The notes under the pieces are model-generated. The model saw nothing but the letters and a program-made list of their open reading frames with translations, was not told the origin of the DNA and did no database searches. Of a stretch of 9,910 nt of DNA, positions 1 to 6,887 are shown piece after piece (within the stretch, counting starts at the first letter, position 1; each line of letters starts with the position of its first letter). The translations under genes and the position numbers were made by a program. This stretch comes from Quisquiliibacterium sp. (lineage in GTDB: Bacteria > Pseudomonadota > Gammaproteobacteria > Burkholderiales > Burkholderiaceae_E), in NCBI GenBank assembly GCA_030830765.1, contig JAURMJ010000257.1:1-9910 (forward strand), read 5' to 3'.

Positions 1-978
1 ACGACTGAGTCGGAGAACCGGGCCTATGCGCTCAAGCCGATGAATTGTCCCGGGCATGTGCAGATCTTTAAGTCAGATCTGCGTTCCTACCGGGATCTGC
101 CGCTGCGTTACGGCGAATTCGGACAATGTCACCGTAACGAGCCCTCGGGTGCCTTGCACGGCATCATGCGCGTACGCGGCTTCACGCAGGACGATGGGCA
201 TGTGTTCTGCGAGGAACGCGACATCCTGCGCGAGTGCAGTGAATTTACCGCGACATTACGCCGTGTCTATGCCGACTTCGGCTTTGAACAGATTATTTAC
301 AAGATCGCGACGCGCCCTGAAAAGCGCGTCGGCTCCGATGATTTGTGGGACAAGGCCGAACACGCGCTGATGGAATCGCTTCGTGCGTCAGGCTGTGAAT
401 TCGAGGTTTCTCCCGGAGACGGTGCATTCTACGGTCCGAAGATCGAGTACTCATTGAAAGATGCGATCGGGAGGGTCTGGCAGTGCGGCACGATGCAAGT
501 GGATTTCAATACAGCCGAGCGTCTCGGCGCTGAGTATGTTGCCGAAGACAATGGCCGTCATCATCCGGTCATGCTGCATCGCGCAATCGTCGGGTCGCTG
601 GAGCGCTTTATTGGCATTCTGATCGAGAATCATGCGGGGGCGCTGCCAATGTGGCTGGCGCCGGTTCAGGCGATGGTGCTCAGCATCAGCGAGCATCAGG
701 CTAAGTATGCGCAGTCCGTTGCTCAAAGGCTGAAAAAACAAGGCTTTAGGGCTGAGGCCGATTTGCGAAACGAAAAGATCAATTATAAAATCCGGCAGTT
801 CAGCCTGCAGAAAGTTCCGTATCTTCTGGTTGTAGGAGATAAAGAACGCGAGGCTGGCACGGTGGCCGTGCGCGCGCGCGGTGGGCTGGATCTTGGTTCA
901 ATTCCGATCGAGGCTTTTGTCTCACGGTTGTCCGAGGACATAGCTCTCAAGCGTGCGGGTCCACAGTCGGCGTCCTGA
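1..978 (+). CDS. thrS: Threonyl-tRNA synthetase, C-terminal half (5' end outside window)
   Basis: Class II aminoacyl-tRNA synthetase that charges tRNA-Thr with threonine in the cytoplasm. The reading frame is open from base 1, so the start and the N-terminal TGS, editing and early catalytic regions lie upstream; 325 residues are present. What remains aligns colinearly with E. coli ThrS at an offset of about 318 residues. The three zinc ligands that read the threonine side chain are all in place: Cys in MNCPGH (window residue 16, E. coli C334), His in DDGHVFC (residue 67, H385) and His in MLHRAI (residue 193, H511). Class II motif 2 is [15 protein letters not shown] and motif 3 is [14 protein letters not shown]. 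The C-terminal anticodon-binding domain starts near WLAPVQ and includes [12 protein letters not shown] and [11 protein letters not shown]. It is the first gene of the thrS-infC-rpmI-rplT-pheST order. The only abnormality is the cut at the window edge. Confidence 0.97.
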   Translation, partial: TTESENRAYALKPMNCPGHVQIFKSDLRSYRDLPLRYGEFGQCHRNEPSGALHGIMRVRGFTQDDGHVFCEERDILRECSEFTATLRRVYADFGFEQIIYKIATRPEKRVGSDDLWDKAEHALMESLRASGCEFEVSPGDGAFYGPKIEYSLKDAIGRVWQCGTMQVDFNTAERLGAEYVAEDNGRHHPVMLHRAIVGSLERFIGILIENHAGALPMWLAPVQAMVLSISEHQAKYAQSVAQRLKKQGFRAEADLRNEKINYKIRQFSLQKVPYLLVVGDKEREAGTVAVRARGGLDLGSIPIEAFVSRLSEDIALKRAGPQSAS

Positions 979-1065
979 TGTTACGAGCAGGGCACATCCG
1001 GGTTAGACCTGGGTCTGATGGACAAGGCATGGTCTTTTTGAAAAATTTAATGGGGGGTTGCGAGC
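979..1065 (+). promoter_or_regulatory. thrS-infC spacer: infC ribosome-binding region with possible weak hairpins
   Basis: Spacer of 87 bases ahead of infC. A six-G run (1052-1057) lies 8 bases before the ATC start and is the only Shine-Dalgarno-like sequence. Two mutually exclusive small hairpins can be drawn. One is 1003-1008 with 1013-1018 around loop CTGG. The other is AGACC (1005-1009) with GGTCT (1031-1035), followed directly by TTTT (1036-1039), which has the outline of a weak terminator. The stems are short and one loop is long, so attenuation is only a possibility. Confidence 0.35.
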
Positions 1066-1596
1066 ATCGCTACTGCTGACCGTACGCACCGTATCAACGG
1101 TGAGATAACCGCGCCGGAACTGCGCCTGATCGGGGTCGAAAACGAACAGATCGGCATAGTCAGTTTCCGGGACGCCATTCGCATGGCCGAAGATGCTGAA
1201 GTCGATCTCGTCGAGATCGCGCCGACCGCGCTACCGCCGGTCTGCCGCCTGATGGACTACGGAAAGTTCAAGTATCAGGAGCAGAAAAAGGCGCATGAAG
1301 CCCGGCTAAAGCAAAAAGTCATCCAGGTGAAGGAAGTCAAATTCCGGCCTGGCACCGATGAAGGCGATTACCAGATCAAGTTGCGAAACCTGATCCGTTT
1401 TCTGGATGATGGCGATAAGGCGAAGATCACGCTGCGCTTCCGCGGAAGGGAAATGGCGCATCAGGAGTTCGGTATTCGCCTGCTTGAGCGTTTGCGGACC
1501 GATCTTGATGAGCATGCGTTGGTCGAACAGATGCCCAAGCTGGAAGGGCGGCAGATGGTGATGGTGGTAGCCCCGCGTAAGAAAAAGGTTGCCTGA
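1066..1596 (+). CDS. infC: Translation initiation factor IF-3, non-canonical ATC start
   Basis: IF-3 binds the 30S subunit, keeps it apart from 50S and checks the start codon-initiator tRNA match. The product is 176 residues (E. coli 180). The N domain covers about residues 1-70 and includes [18 protein letters not shown] and the family signature [12 protein letters not shown] (59-70). The basic helical linker [14 protein letters not shown] follows, then the C domain from about residue 90, with [14 protein letters not shown] and [12 protein letters not shown]. The start is the notable feature. The frame has a stop at 1048-1050, and the first in-frame ATG (1183) lies inside the conserved N domain and would delete about 39 residues. 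No ATG, GTG or TTG lies between them in frame. ATC at 1066, 8 bases after GGGGGG, gives the family-typical N-terminus. In E. coli, infC starts with AUU and IF-3 represses its own translation by rejecting that codon; the same logic probably applies here. The function is certain; the exact start is strongly supported. Confidence 0.95.
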   Translation: MATADRTHRINGEITAPELRLIGVENEQIGIVSFRDAIRMAEDAEVDLVEIAPTALPPVCRLMDYGKFKYQEQKKAHEARLKQKVIQVKEVKFRPGTDEGDYQIKLRNLIRFLDDGDKAKITLRFRGREMAHQEFGIRLLERLRTDLDEHALVEQMPKLEGRQMVMVVAPRKKKVA

Positions 1597-1785
1597 ACGA
1601 GAGTTCAAGCTTCCTTAAGCTGAATCCGTAGTTTGAGTCCCTGCTCGATCAGGGGGGCCGTTGCGGAAGGTTTCGATGACCGGTCATTGATCGGTTGCGA
1701 AAAAAGAAGCCGAGCAGGTTGTTGAAGTCCTGGCGATCCAGTCAGGCACCTGGCAAGGCATTAAAAGGAAAAGTTGAGGGCCCCT
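1597..1785 (+). promoter_or_regulatory. rpmI-rplT leader: candidate L20 autoregulatory pseudoknot
   Basis: This 189-base spacer is rich in possible pairings. (1) A hairpin at 1604-1624 has stem TTC/GAA, a bulged A, AGCTT/AAGCT and loop CCTT. (2) A local hairpin pairs CCCTG (1639-1643) with CAGGG (1650-1654). (3) A long-range 8-bp helix pairs CCTGCTCG (1640-1647) with CGAGCAGG (1711-1718) and excludes the local hairpin. (4) A 7-bp helix pairs GGGGGCC (1653-1659) with GGCCCCT (1779-1785), which is part of the rpmI Shine-Dalgarno and its spacer. (5) A 7-bp hairpin at 1679-1695 pairs ACCGGTC with GATCGGT. Helices 3 and 4 interlock as an H-type pseudoknot that would mask rpmI initiation. Known biology: in E. 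coli, L20 represses rpmI through a long-range pseudoknot involving the rpmI initiation region. Applying that here is inference from pairing alone; no covariation was examined. Confidence 0.5.
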
Positions 1786-1983
1786 ATGCCCAAGATGAAA
1801 ACAAAGAAAAGTGCTGCCAAGCGTTTTCGCGTTCGCGCGAGCGGCAGCGTCAAGCGGGGACAGGCGTTCAAGCGCCATATCCTCACCAAGAAAACCACCA
1901 AGAACAAACGTCATCTTCGCGGAACCGAGGCGGTCCATTCGACCAACGTCGATTCTGTGAAAGCCATGATGCCCTACGCGTAA
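1786..1983 (+). CDS. rpmI: 50S ribosomal protein L35
   Basis: Small basic protein of the large ribosomal subunit, 65 residues, the usual family length. The opening [14 protein letters not shown] and the later [14 protein letters not shown] and closing MMPYA are typical of bacterial L35. Another in-frame ATG lies four codons upstream at 1774, but the start at 1786 is chosen because it gives the family N-terminus and has GAGGG (1776-1780) 5 bases before it. That ribosome-binding region is partly included in the candidate pseudoknot of the leader. The gene is followed by rplT after 12 bases, and the rplT Shine-Dalgarno overlaps the rpmI stop codon, so the two are probably translationally coupled and made in equal amounts. 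Confidence 0.97.
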   Translation: MPKMKTKKSAAKRFRVRASGSVKRGQAFKRHILTKKTTKNKRHLRGTEAVHSTNVDSVKAMMPYA

Positions 1984-1995
1984 AGGAGTGCCGAC

Positions 1996-2358
1996 ATGCC
2001 ACGTGTAAAACGAGGAGTAACGGCGCGCGCGCGTCACAAGAAGGTTCTGGCTCTGGCCAAGGGCTATCGCGGTCGTCGCGGCAACGTCTACCGGATCGCC
2101 AAGCAGGCGGTGATGCGCGCAGGCCAGTACGCCTACCGGGACCGTCGTAATAAAAAGCGGGTGTTCCGTTCGCTGTGGATCGCGCGGATCAACGCCGCCG
2201 CGCGCGAGCACGGCATCAGCTACAGTCTGTTCATCAATGGTCTGAACAAGGCTTCAATTGGCCTGGACCGCAAGGTGCTGGCGGAGCTGGCGGTGAATGA
2301 CAAGCCGGCCTTCGCTGCGATTGTGACCCGCGTCAAGGCCTCGCTCAGCGCCGCCTGA
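1996..2358 (+). CDS. rplT: 50S ribosomal protein L20
   Basis: L20 binds 23S rRNA early in assembly of the large subunit and in several bacteria also represses its own operon. The product is 120 residues (E. coli 118). The long basic N-terminal part ([36 protein letters not shown]) is the extension that threads into rRNA. The globular C-terminal part (about 60-120) contains [29 protein letters not shown] and DRKVLAELA and is the part known to carry repressor activity in E. coli. The start at 1996 is supported by AAGGAG 8 bases upstream, overlapping the rpmI stop. L20 is the expected ligand of the structured leader ahead of rpmI. Confidence 0.98.
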   Translation: MPRVKRGVTARARHKKVLALAKGYRGRRGNVYRIAKQAVMRAGQYAYRDRRNKKRVFRSLWIARINAAAREHGISYSLFINGLNKASIGLDRKVLAELAVNDKPAFAAIVTRVKASLSAA

Positions 2359-2374
2359 GTCGCTGCCGACGAAT

Positions 2375-2399
2375 CCGCCCGGCCGTAAGGTCGGGGCGG
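2375..2399 (+). promoter_or_regulatory. GC-rich hairpin with GTAA tetraloop after rplT
   Basis: CCGCCC (2375-2380) pairs with GGGCGG (2394-2399). Directly inside, GGCC (2381-2384) pairs with GGTC (2389-2392) around the GNRA-type loop GTAA (2385-2388), with one bulged G at 2393. This gives 10 pairs, one of them G-U. It begins 16 bases after the rplT stop and lies just before a second hairpin. A role in RNA stability, processing or attenuation is possible. No T tract follows it. Confidence 0.5.
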
Positions 2400-2405
2400 T
2401 CGTAC

Positions 2406-2434
2406 ACGGGGCCCTGGTGGGCCCCGTTCCCTTT
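2406..2434 (+). terminator. Strong hairpin with weak T-rich tail between rplT and pheS (possible attenuator)
   Basis: ACGGGGCCC (2406-2414) pairs perfectly with GGGCCCCGT (2419-2427) around loop TGGT, giving nine pairs of which eight are G-C. The tail is TTCCCTTT, which is T-rich but interrupted, so termination is likely to be partial. pheS starts 25 bases later with no separate promoter that I can see, so readthrough is needed. E. coli pheST is attenuated through a Phe-rich leader peptide. No Phe-rich small ORF is seen here, so if attenuation occurs the sensor is different. Confidence 0.45.
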
Positions 2435-2458
2435 GGTGAGCCCAAGGACGAATCCCCG

Positions 2459-3481
2459 ATGGATGCATCACTGCAACAAATCGTCGATGAAGCCGCTGCC
2501 GCACTTGCGACGGCAACCGAATCCGCATCACTGGCCAACGCAAAAGCCCGGTTTCTTGGCAAGGATGGGCTTGTCACCCAGCGCATGAAGGGGTTGGGCA
2601 AGCTGACACCCCAGGAGCGATCCGTCGCGGGTCGAGAGCTCAATGAAGCCAAGCAAGCCATCGAAGGGCTGGTGACGGCACGCGAGCTCGAGCTCGAGCA
2701 GCTCGAACTGAATGCCCGTCTCGCCCAGGAAGCGGTCGATGTGACGCTTCCAGGTCGGGGCTACGGAACCGGAGGGCTGCATCCGATCACGCAAACTATT
2801 GAGCGAATCGAGGCGATCTTCGGTTCAATCGGTTTTGATGTGGCTGACGGTCCTGAGATCGAAGAGGACTTTTACAACTTCACTGCCCTGAATACCCCGG
2901 AAAACCATCCGGCGCGTTCAATGCACGACACCTTCTACGTCGACGCGCGTGATGCCAACGGACATGATCTGCTGTTGCGCACGCATACCAGTCCGATGCA
3001 GATCCGGTATGCGCGGATGCACAAGCCACCGATCAAAGTCATCGCTCCGGGCAAGACCTATCGCGTCGATTCAGACGCCACGCATTCTCCGATGTTTCAT
3101 CAGTTCGAGGGCTTGTGGGTCGACGAGAACATCAGCTTCACAGATTTGAAGAGTGTTTACACCGACTTCCTACGTCAGTTTTTCGAGACTGACGAACTCG
3201 ACGTCCGCTTTCGCCCATCCTATTTCCCGTTCACCGAACCGTCGGCCGAAATCGACATGCGTTTTCATGTTGGGCCGCTGGCCGGTCGTTGGCTGGAGGT
3301 TTCCGGATCCGGTCAGGTGCATCCGAACGTAATCCGCAACATTGGTCTGGACCCGGAACGCTACATCGGCTTCGCATTCGGCTCCGGCGTTGAGCGCCTA
3401 GCCATGCTGCGTTATGGCGTCGGCGATCTTCGTTTGTTCTACGAGAACGATCTGCGCTTTTTGGCGCAATTCAACCGCTGA
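2459..3481 (+). CDS. pheS: Phenylalanyl-tRNA synthetase alpha subunit
   Basis: Catalytic subunit of the (alpha-beta)2 class II enzyme that charges tRNA-Phe; it works with PheT encoded next. The product is 340 residues, usual for the family. Residues 1-90 form the N-terminal helical arm, with a Leu/Glu-rich helix at about 76-84 encoded by GAGCTC repeats. The catalytic core follows: motif 1 region [19 protein letters not shown] (108-126), motif 2 [12 protein letters not shown] and [20 protein letters not shown] (199-218), and motif 3 [16 protein letters not shown] (305-320). The Ala of FAFG (306), matching E. coli A294 that limits the size of the Phe pocket, is intact. ATG 2459 is chosen because AAGGA lies 10 bases upstream and it gives the normal N-terminus. 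An in-frame GTG at 2417 would begin inside the loop of the preceding hairpin. pheT begins 22 bases after the stop. Confidence 0.97.
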   Translation: MDASLQQIVDEAAAALATATESASLANAKARFLGKDGLVTQRMKGLGKLTPQERSVAGRELNEAKQAIEGLVTARELELEQLELNARLAQEAVDVTLPGRGYGTGGLHPITQTIERIEAIFGSIGFDVADGPEIEEDFYNFTALNTPENHPARSMHDTFYVDARDANGHDLLLRTHTSPMQIRYARMHKPPIKVIAPGKTYRVDSDATHSPMFHQFEGLWVDENISFTDLKSVYTDFLRQFFETDELDVRFRPSYFPFTEPSAEIDMRFHVGPLAGRWLEVSGSGQVHPNVIRNIGLDPERYIGFAFGSGVERLAMLRYGVGDLRLFYENDLRFLAQFNR

Positions 3482-3503
3482 AGCCTGACGCACGGAGCAT
3501 CCG

Positions 3504-5897
3504 ATGAAATTTCCTGAGAGCTGGTTGCGCAGCTTCTGTGACCCCGACTGGGACAGTGCCCAGTTGGCCGAAAAACTCACGATGGCTGGATTGGAGGTCG
3601 AAGAGGCTGATTCGTTCGCTCCGGAATTCTCCGGGGTGATCGTGGCTCAAGTTCGCACCGTCACGCGTCATCCTGACGCTGACAAGCTCAATGTCTGTGA
3701 GGTCGATACCGGGACAGGTCTCAGTACGATCGTTTGCGGTGCGCCCAATGTTGCTCCCGGCGTGAAAGTGCCCTGCGCTGTCCCGGGCGCAATGCTGCCA
3801 GGCGGTTTCGCAATCAATCCGGTCAAGATGCGGGGCGTGCAAAGCAACGGCATGCTCTGTTCTGCGCGTGAACTCGGACTCTCCGAAGATCATGCAGGGT
3901 TGCTGCTATTGGACAACGACGCGCCAGTCGGTGCAGATCTGCGCAGCGTGTTGAATCTGGACGAGAAAGTTTTCCTGCTCAAGCTGACCCCGAATCTGGC
4001 CCATTGCTTTGGCGTGTTCGGGATTGCCAGGGAGGTGTCGGCGCTGAGTGGCTCAGCCTTGAAAGCCCCGATCATCAACCCGGTTCAGGCTGACATCGAT
4101 GACCGTCTCGCCGTCGATGTGCAGGCTCCCGATCTGTGCGGCCGCTTTTCGGGTCGCGTGATCCGGGGTGTCAACGCACGCGCAGCGACGCCGGATTGGA
4201 TGAAGTCCCGTCTGGAGCGAGCTGGGCAACGATCGATTTCAGCGCTGGTCGATATCTCCAATTACGTGATGCTGGAGCTGGGGCGCCCGACCCATGTCTT
4301 TGATCTGGCTCGGATTCATGGTGGTCTGCAGGTGCGCTGGGGCCGTACCGGGGAAAGACTCGAATTATTGAACGGCCAGACCATTGATCTTGATGAGCAG
4401 GTCGGGGTGATTGCCGATCAGGTGCAGGTCGAAAGTCTGGCTGGCATCATGGGCGGCGAGAGCACTGCCGTCACGCTCGATACAACAGACATTTATCTGG
4501 AAGCGGCCTTCTGGTGGCCCGAGGCGATTGCTGGACGCGCGCGTCGATACAACTTTTCGACGGACGCTGCCCAGCGGTTTGAGCGCGGTGTCGATGCTCA
4601 GACCACGGTTGAGCATATCGAGTACATCACGTCCCTGATTCTTCAGATCTGTGGCGGTAAGGCTGGTCCGGTTGACGATCTGATCACGGGGATGCCTGAG
4701 CGCAAGCCGGTCCAGATGCGTGCCTCTCGGGCCCGCAAGGTGATCGGAGTTGACATCCCCGATGCTCAGATGGCTCAGAGTTTCGAGCGGCTCGGGCTCG
4801 CCTTCGAACAACAGGGTGATGTGTTTGTTGTCACGCCACCCTCCTGGCGGTTCGACCTTCAGATCGAGGAAGATCTGATCGAAGAGGTCGTGCGTATCTG
4901 GGGGTATGAGCGCTTGCCGCTGCGGGCACCGCATGCCGCTTCGCCGATGCGTGCCCAGCCGGAGGCCGTTCGCCCGGCGCTGTCGATCAAGAAACTTCTG
5001 GCTTCCCGTGATTACCAGGAGGTCATCAACTACAGCTTTGTGGCCTCGGAATTGGACGCAAAACTTGGCCTGGGCGAGCCGATCAGGCTGCTCAATCCGA
5101 TCGCGGCCCAGATGGACATGATGCGCAGGACCCTTTGGGGCGGACTCATCGAGAATCTGAAAGCCAATCTGAATCGTAAGGCGTCACGGGTCAGACTTTT
5201 CGAGGTTGGGCGGGTTTTTCATCGTGATCCATCGATCCAGGCTGGGGAGTTGTCAGTGTCCGCGATCAGTCAGCCTCGCAGAATTGCGGCGCTCGCCTAC
5301 GGTCCGGCACTCGATGAGCAATGGGGTCAGGCGAGCCGTGCGGTTGATTTCTTTGACCTGAAAGGCGACCTACAGGCCTTGCAGGGCGATCTTCCCTTGC
5401 GCTTTGAGCGTGCAGAGCATCCAGCGCTGCATCCCGGCCGCTCGGCAAAAGTCATTCTGGGCTCGAGCCAGATCGGATGGATCGGCAGTCTGCATCCGGC
5501 GTTGCAGCAGCAATTGGATCTGCCGCAGGCTCCGGTGTTGTTTGAAATCGACATGAAAGTTCTTACTGAGCGGGCGGTTCCGCTCTTTAACGAGGTGTCG
5601 AAGTTTCCGCCGGTCATTCGTGATCTTGCATTGGTCGTCAACGACAGTGTCACGGCTCAGGCGCTGCTCGATGAGGTCGGCCTGGCTGCAGCTGCAAACA
5701 GCTCAGGTACGTTGCTCAAAAACGTAAGGATTTTCGACGAATACCGCGGTAAGGGATTGGAAAATAAGGAAAAAAGCCTTGCTATCCGACTTTGGTTGCA
5801 AGATACTCAACGCACGTTGAATGACGCTGAAGTGGGCGATTTGATTCAGGCGCTGCTTGATCACCTGCGCATTCAATTAGGTGCGCGTCTGCGTTAG
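3504..5897 (+). CDS. pheT: Phenylalanyl-tRNA synthetase beta subunit
   Basis: Partner of PheS. It binds tRNA-Phe and carries the editing domain that hydrolyses mischarged Tyr-tRNA-Phe. The product is 797 residues (E. coli 795). Domains in order: N-terminal B1 ([10 protein letters not shown]), EMAP/OB-type tRNA-binding domain at about 40-150 ([42 protein letters not shown]), a B3/B4 editing domain from about 210 to 380 ([47 protein letters not shown]), B5 at about 400-475 ending in [18 protein letters not shown], the catalytic-like core, and the C-terminal FDX-ACB anticodon-binding domain at about 695-797 ([30 protein letters not shown]). ATG 3504 has ACGGAG 6 bases upstream. No truncation or frameshift is seen. 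The stop lies 35 bases before ihfA, the same neighbour as in E. coli. Confidence 0.98.
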   Translation: MKFPESWLRSFCDPDWDSAQLAEKLTMAGLEVEEADSFAPEFSGVIVAQVRTVTRHPDADKLNVCEVDTGTGLSTIVCGAPNVAPGVKVPCAVPGAMLPGGFAINPVKMRGVQSNGMLCSARELGLSEDHAGLLLLDNDAPVGADLRSVLNLDEKVFLLKLTPNLAHCFGVFGIAREVSALSGSALKAPIINPVQADIDDRLAVDVQAPDLCGRFSGRVIRGVNARAATPDWMKSRLERAGQRSISALVDISNYVMLELGRPTHVFDLARIHGGLQVRWGRTGERLELLNGQTIDLDEQVGVIADQVQVESLAGIMGGESTAVTLDTTDIYLEAAFWWPEAIAGRARRYNFSTDAAQRFERGVDAQTTVEHIEYITSLILQICGGKAGPVDDLITGMPERKPVQMRASRARKVIGVDIPDAQMAQSFERLGLAFEQQGDVFVVTPPSWRFDLQIEEDLIEEVVRIWGYERLPLRAPHAASPMRAQPEAVRPALSIKKLLASRDYQEVINYSFVASELDAKLGLGEPIRLLNPIAAQMDMMRRTLWGGLIENLKANLNRKASRVRLFEVGRVFHRDPSIQAGELSVSAISQPRRIAALAYGPALDEQWGQASRAVDFFDLKGDLQALQGDLPLRFERAEHPALHPGRSAKVILGSSQIGWIGSLHPALQQQLDLPQAPVLFEIDMKVLTERAVPLFNEVSKFPPVIRDLALVVNDSVTAQALLDEVGLAAAANSSGTLLKNVRIFDEYRGKGLENKEKSLAIRLWLQDTQRTLNDAEVGDLIQALLDHLRIQLGARLR

Positions 5898-5932
5898 ACC
5901 GGTTCCGTCCCCCTGTCGAAGTTGTTCCCAAA

Positions 5933-6316
5933 ATGAGTGCCGTCAGTCCCCAATTGTTGAACCCGAGCGTTCAGGAGTCTTCGTCCGACCCGGATCATTA
6001 CGATGATGGGTTCGACATCGACCTGCATACGCTGACCAAGGCGGATCTGGCCGAAATGCTCTTTGAGCATGTCGGCCTGAACAAGCGCGAAGCCAAGGAC
6101 ATGGTCGAGACGTTCTTCGATGAGATCCGCGGAGCGCTCGAGCGGGGTGAATGCGTCAAACTTTCAGGGTTTGGTAATTTCCAGTTGCGCGATAAGCCGC
6201 AGCGCCCCGGGCGCAATCCGAAGACCGGGGAGGAAATCCCGATTTCCGCTCGACGGGTCGTGACCTTCCATGCCAGTCAGAAGCTGAAGACTCAGATTGA
6301 AGGGCAGATCAGCTAG
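5933..6316 (+). CDS. ihfA: Integration host factor alpha subunit with acidic N-terminal extension
   Basis: IHF-alpha pairs with IHF-beta to bind the DNA minor groove at specific sites and bend DNA sharply, acting in transcription, replication and recombination. The HU/IHF fold covers about residues 33-125. It includes [37 protein letters not shown], and the DNA-intercalating beta arm [20 protein letters not shown], with the wedging proline at residue 96. The protein is 127 residues against about 99 in E. coli. The excess is an N-terminal tail of about 31 residues, acidic from residue 15 on ([16 protein letters not shown]). No later in-frame ATG or GTG precedes the conserved domain (two adjacent TTG codons lie near residues 8-9), so ATG 5933 is the best start even though no clear Shine-Dalgarno precedes it. 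The 35-base gap from pheT and lack of a visible terminator suggest co-transcription with pheST. Confidence 0.95.
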   Translation: MSAVSPQLLNPSVQESSSDPDHYDDGFDIDLHTLTKADLAEMLFEHVGLNKREAKDMVETFFDEIRGALERGECVKLSGFGNFQLRDKPQRPGRNPKTGEEIPISARRVVTFHASQKLKTQIEGQIS

Positions 6317-6354
6317 CCCTGTGCTGATCGACCGATCCCGACACCGTCCTGCCT

Positions 6355-6753
6355 ATGCAACCCAAGACCGATACCCCGGTTGTTCTGCCGCCGATTCCGG
6401 CCAAGCGCTATTTCACCATTGGTGAGGTGAGTGAACTGTGTGGCGTCAAGCCTCATGTGCTGCGCTACTGGGAGCAGGAGTTCACACAGTTGCGTCCGAT
6501 GAAGCGGCGCGGTAATCGGCGTTATTACCAGCATCATGAGGTTTTACTGATCCGGCGGATTCGTGAATTACTCTATGAGCAGGGCTTCACAATCAGCGGT
6601 GCAAGAAACCGGCTTGGTGAACTTGCCGGGTCGACGCGTGGACGTGCAGCGGTTCTAGCCAGTGTTGGTCCAGAAGAGCCAGTCGAGTTGCATCGAGAAG
6701 ATCTGCAGGCCCTGCGAGCCGATATGATGCGGGCAATCGAGCTGTTGCGCTGA
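6355..6753 (+). CDS. MerR-family transcriptional regulator (ihfA-linked)
   Basis: DNA-binding regulator of 132 residues. The winged helix-turn-helix occupies about residues 18-87: YFTIGEVSELCGVKPHVLRYWE is the MerR helix-turn-helix, RRGNRRYYQHHEV the wing, and IRRIRELLYEQGFTISGARNRL the second helical pair. The rest (88-132) is short and predicted mostly helical, ending in REDLQALRADMMRAIELLR, probably a dimerisation coil. There is no Cys pair as in metal-sensing MerR proteins (only C29, inside the DNA-binding domain) and no room for a drug-binding domain, so the effector is unknown. Proteins of this type commonly sit just behind ihfA in proteobacteria. The gap to ihfA is 38 bases without an obvious Shine-Dalgarno. 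The target promoter cannot be told. Regulation of the following transporter genes is possible, but I see no typical MerR spacer dyad ahead of dctP. Confidence 0.9.
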   Translation: MQPKTDTPVVLPPIPAKRYFTIGEVSELCGVKPHVLRYWEQEFTQLRPMKRRGNRRYYQHHEVLLIRRIRELLYEQGFTISGARNRLGELAGSTRGRAAVLASVGPEEPVELHREDLQALRADMMRAIELLR

Positions 6754-6887
6754 GTAACAAATGCTTCGGGGTGAGTTCCTTTGAGGAAATCACAAAATGC
6801 GTGGCGCAGCGGTCCGGGTTGATTAGAATGCACCGATTCAACAAGGCAGCCTTGGTGGGCAAGCCGCGATAAAAAGGGGAGACGGGG
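6754..6887 (+). promoter_or_regulatory. Spacer before the TRAP genes with a possible sigma-70 -10 element
   Basis: This 134-base spacer is the widest gap between coding regions outside the rpmI leader and is the natural site for a transporter promoter. TAGAAT (6824-6829) matches the -10 consensus at five of six positions. No good -35 stands 16-18 bases upstream, so an activator may be needed, or the match is chance. A small inverted repeat, TTCCT (6776-6780) with AGGAA (6784-6788), lies just after merR but has no T tract and a three-base loop. A purine-rich Shine-Dalgarno run (AAAAAGGGGAGA, 6871-6882) precedes dctP. Confidence 0.35.

Noticed and set aside
1029..1079. 16-codon ORF in the thrS-infC spacer overlapping the infC start
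   Set aside because: It has no well-spaced Shine-Dalgarno, no recognisable leader-peptide codon bias and very short length. It is mentioned only as part of the weak infC leader finding.
1695..2150. Plus-strand ORF of 151 codons across rpmI and rplT in another frame
   Set aside because: It overlaps two certain ribosomal protein genes and its composition reflects their basic codons read out of frame.
2417..2458. Upstream GTG start that would lengthen PheS by 14 residues
   Set aside because: The GTG falls in the loop of a very stable hairpin, the added residues ([13 protein letters not shown]) are not PheS-like, and ATG 2459 has an AAGGA 10 bases upstream.
2684..2710. Short tandem GAGCTC repeat in pheS
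   Set aside because: It encodes a Leu/Glu helix in the N-terminal coiled-coil arm in frame. Two copies plus a degenerate third are explained by protein sequence and do not suggest a phase-variable tract.
4365..4934. Minus-strand ORF of 189 codons opposite pheT
   Set aside because: It is fully contained within the conserved B3-B5 region of PheT on the opposite strand and shows no family features or ribosome-binding site.
6776..6788. Small inverted repeat TTCCT/AGGAA after the merR-like gene as a terminator
   Set aside because: It has only five pairs, a three-base loop and no T tract, so it is too weak to call a terminator.
6781..6829. TTGAGG and TAGAAT as a matched -35/-10 pair for dctP
   Set aside because: They are 37 bases apart, far beyond the usable 16-19 base spacing. 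Only the -10-like element was retained, with low confidence.
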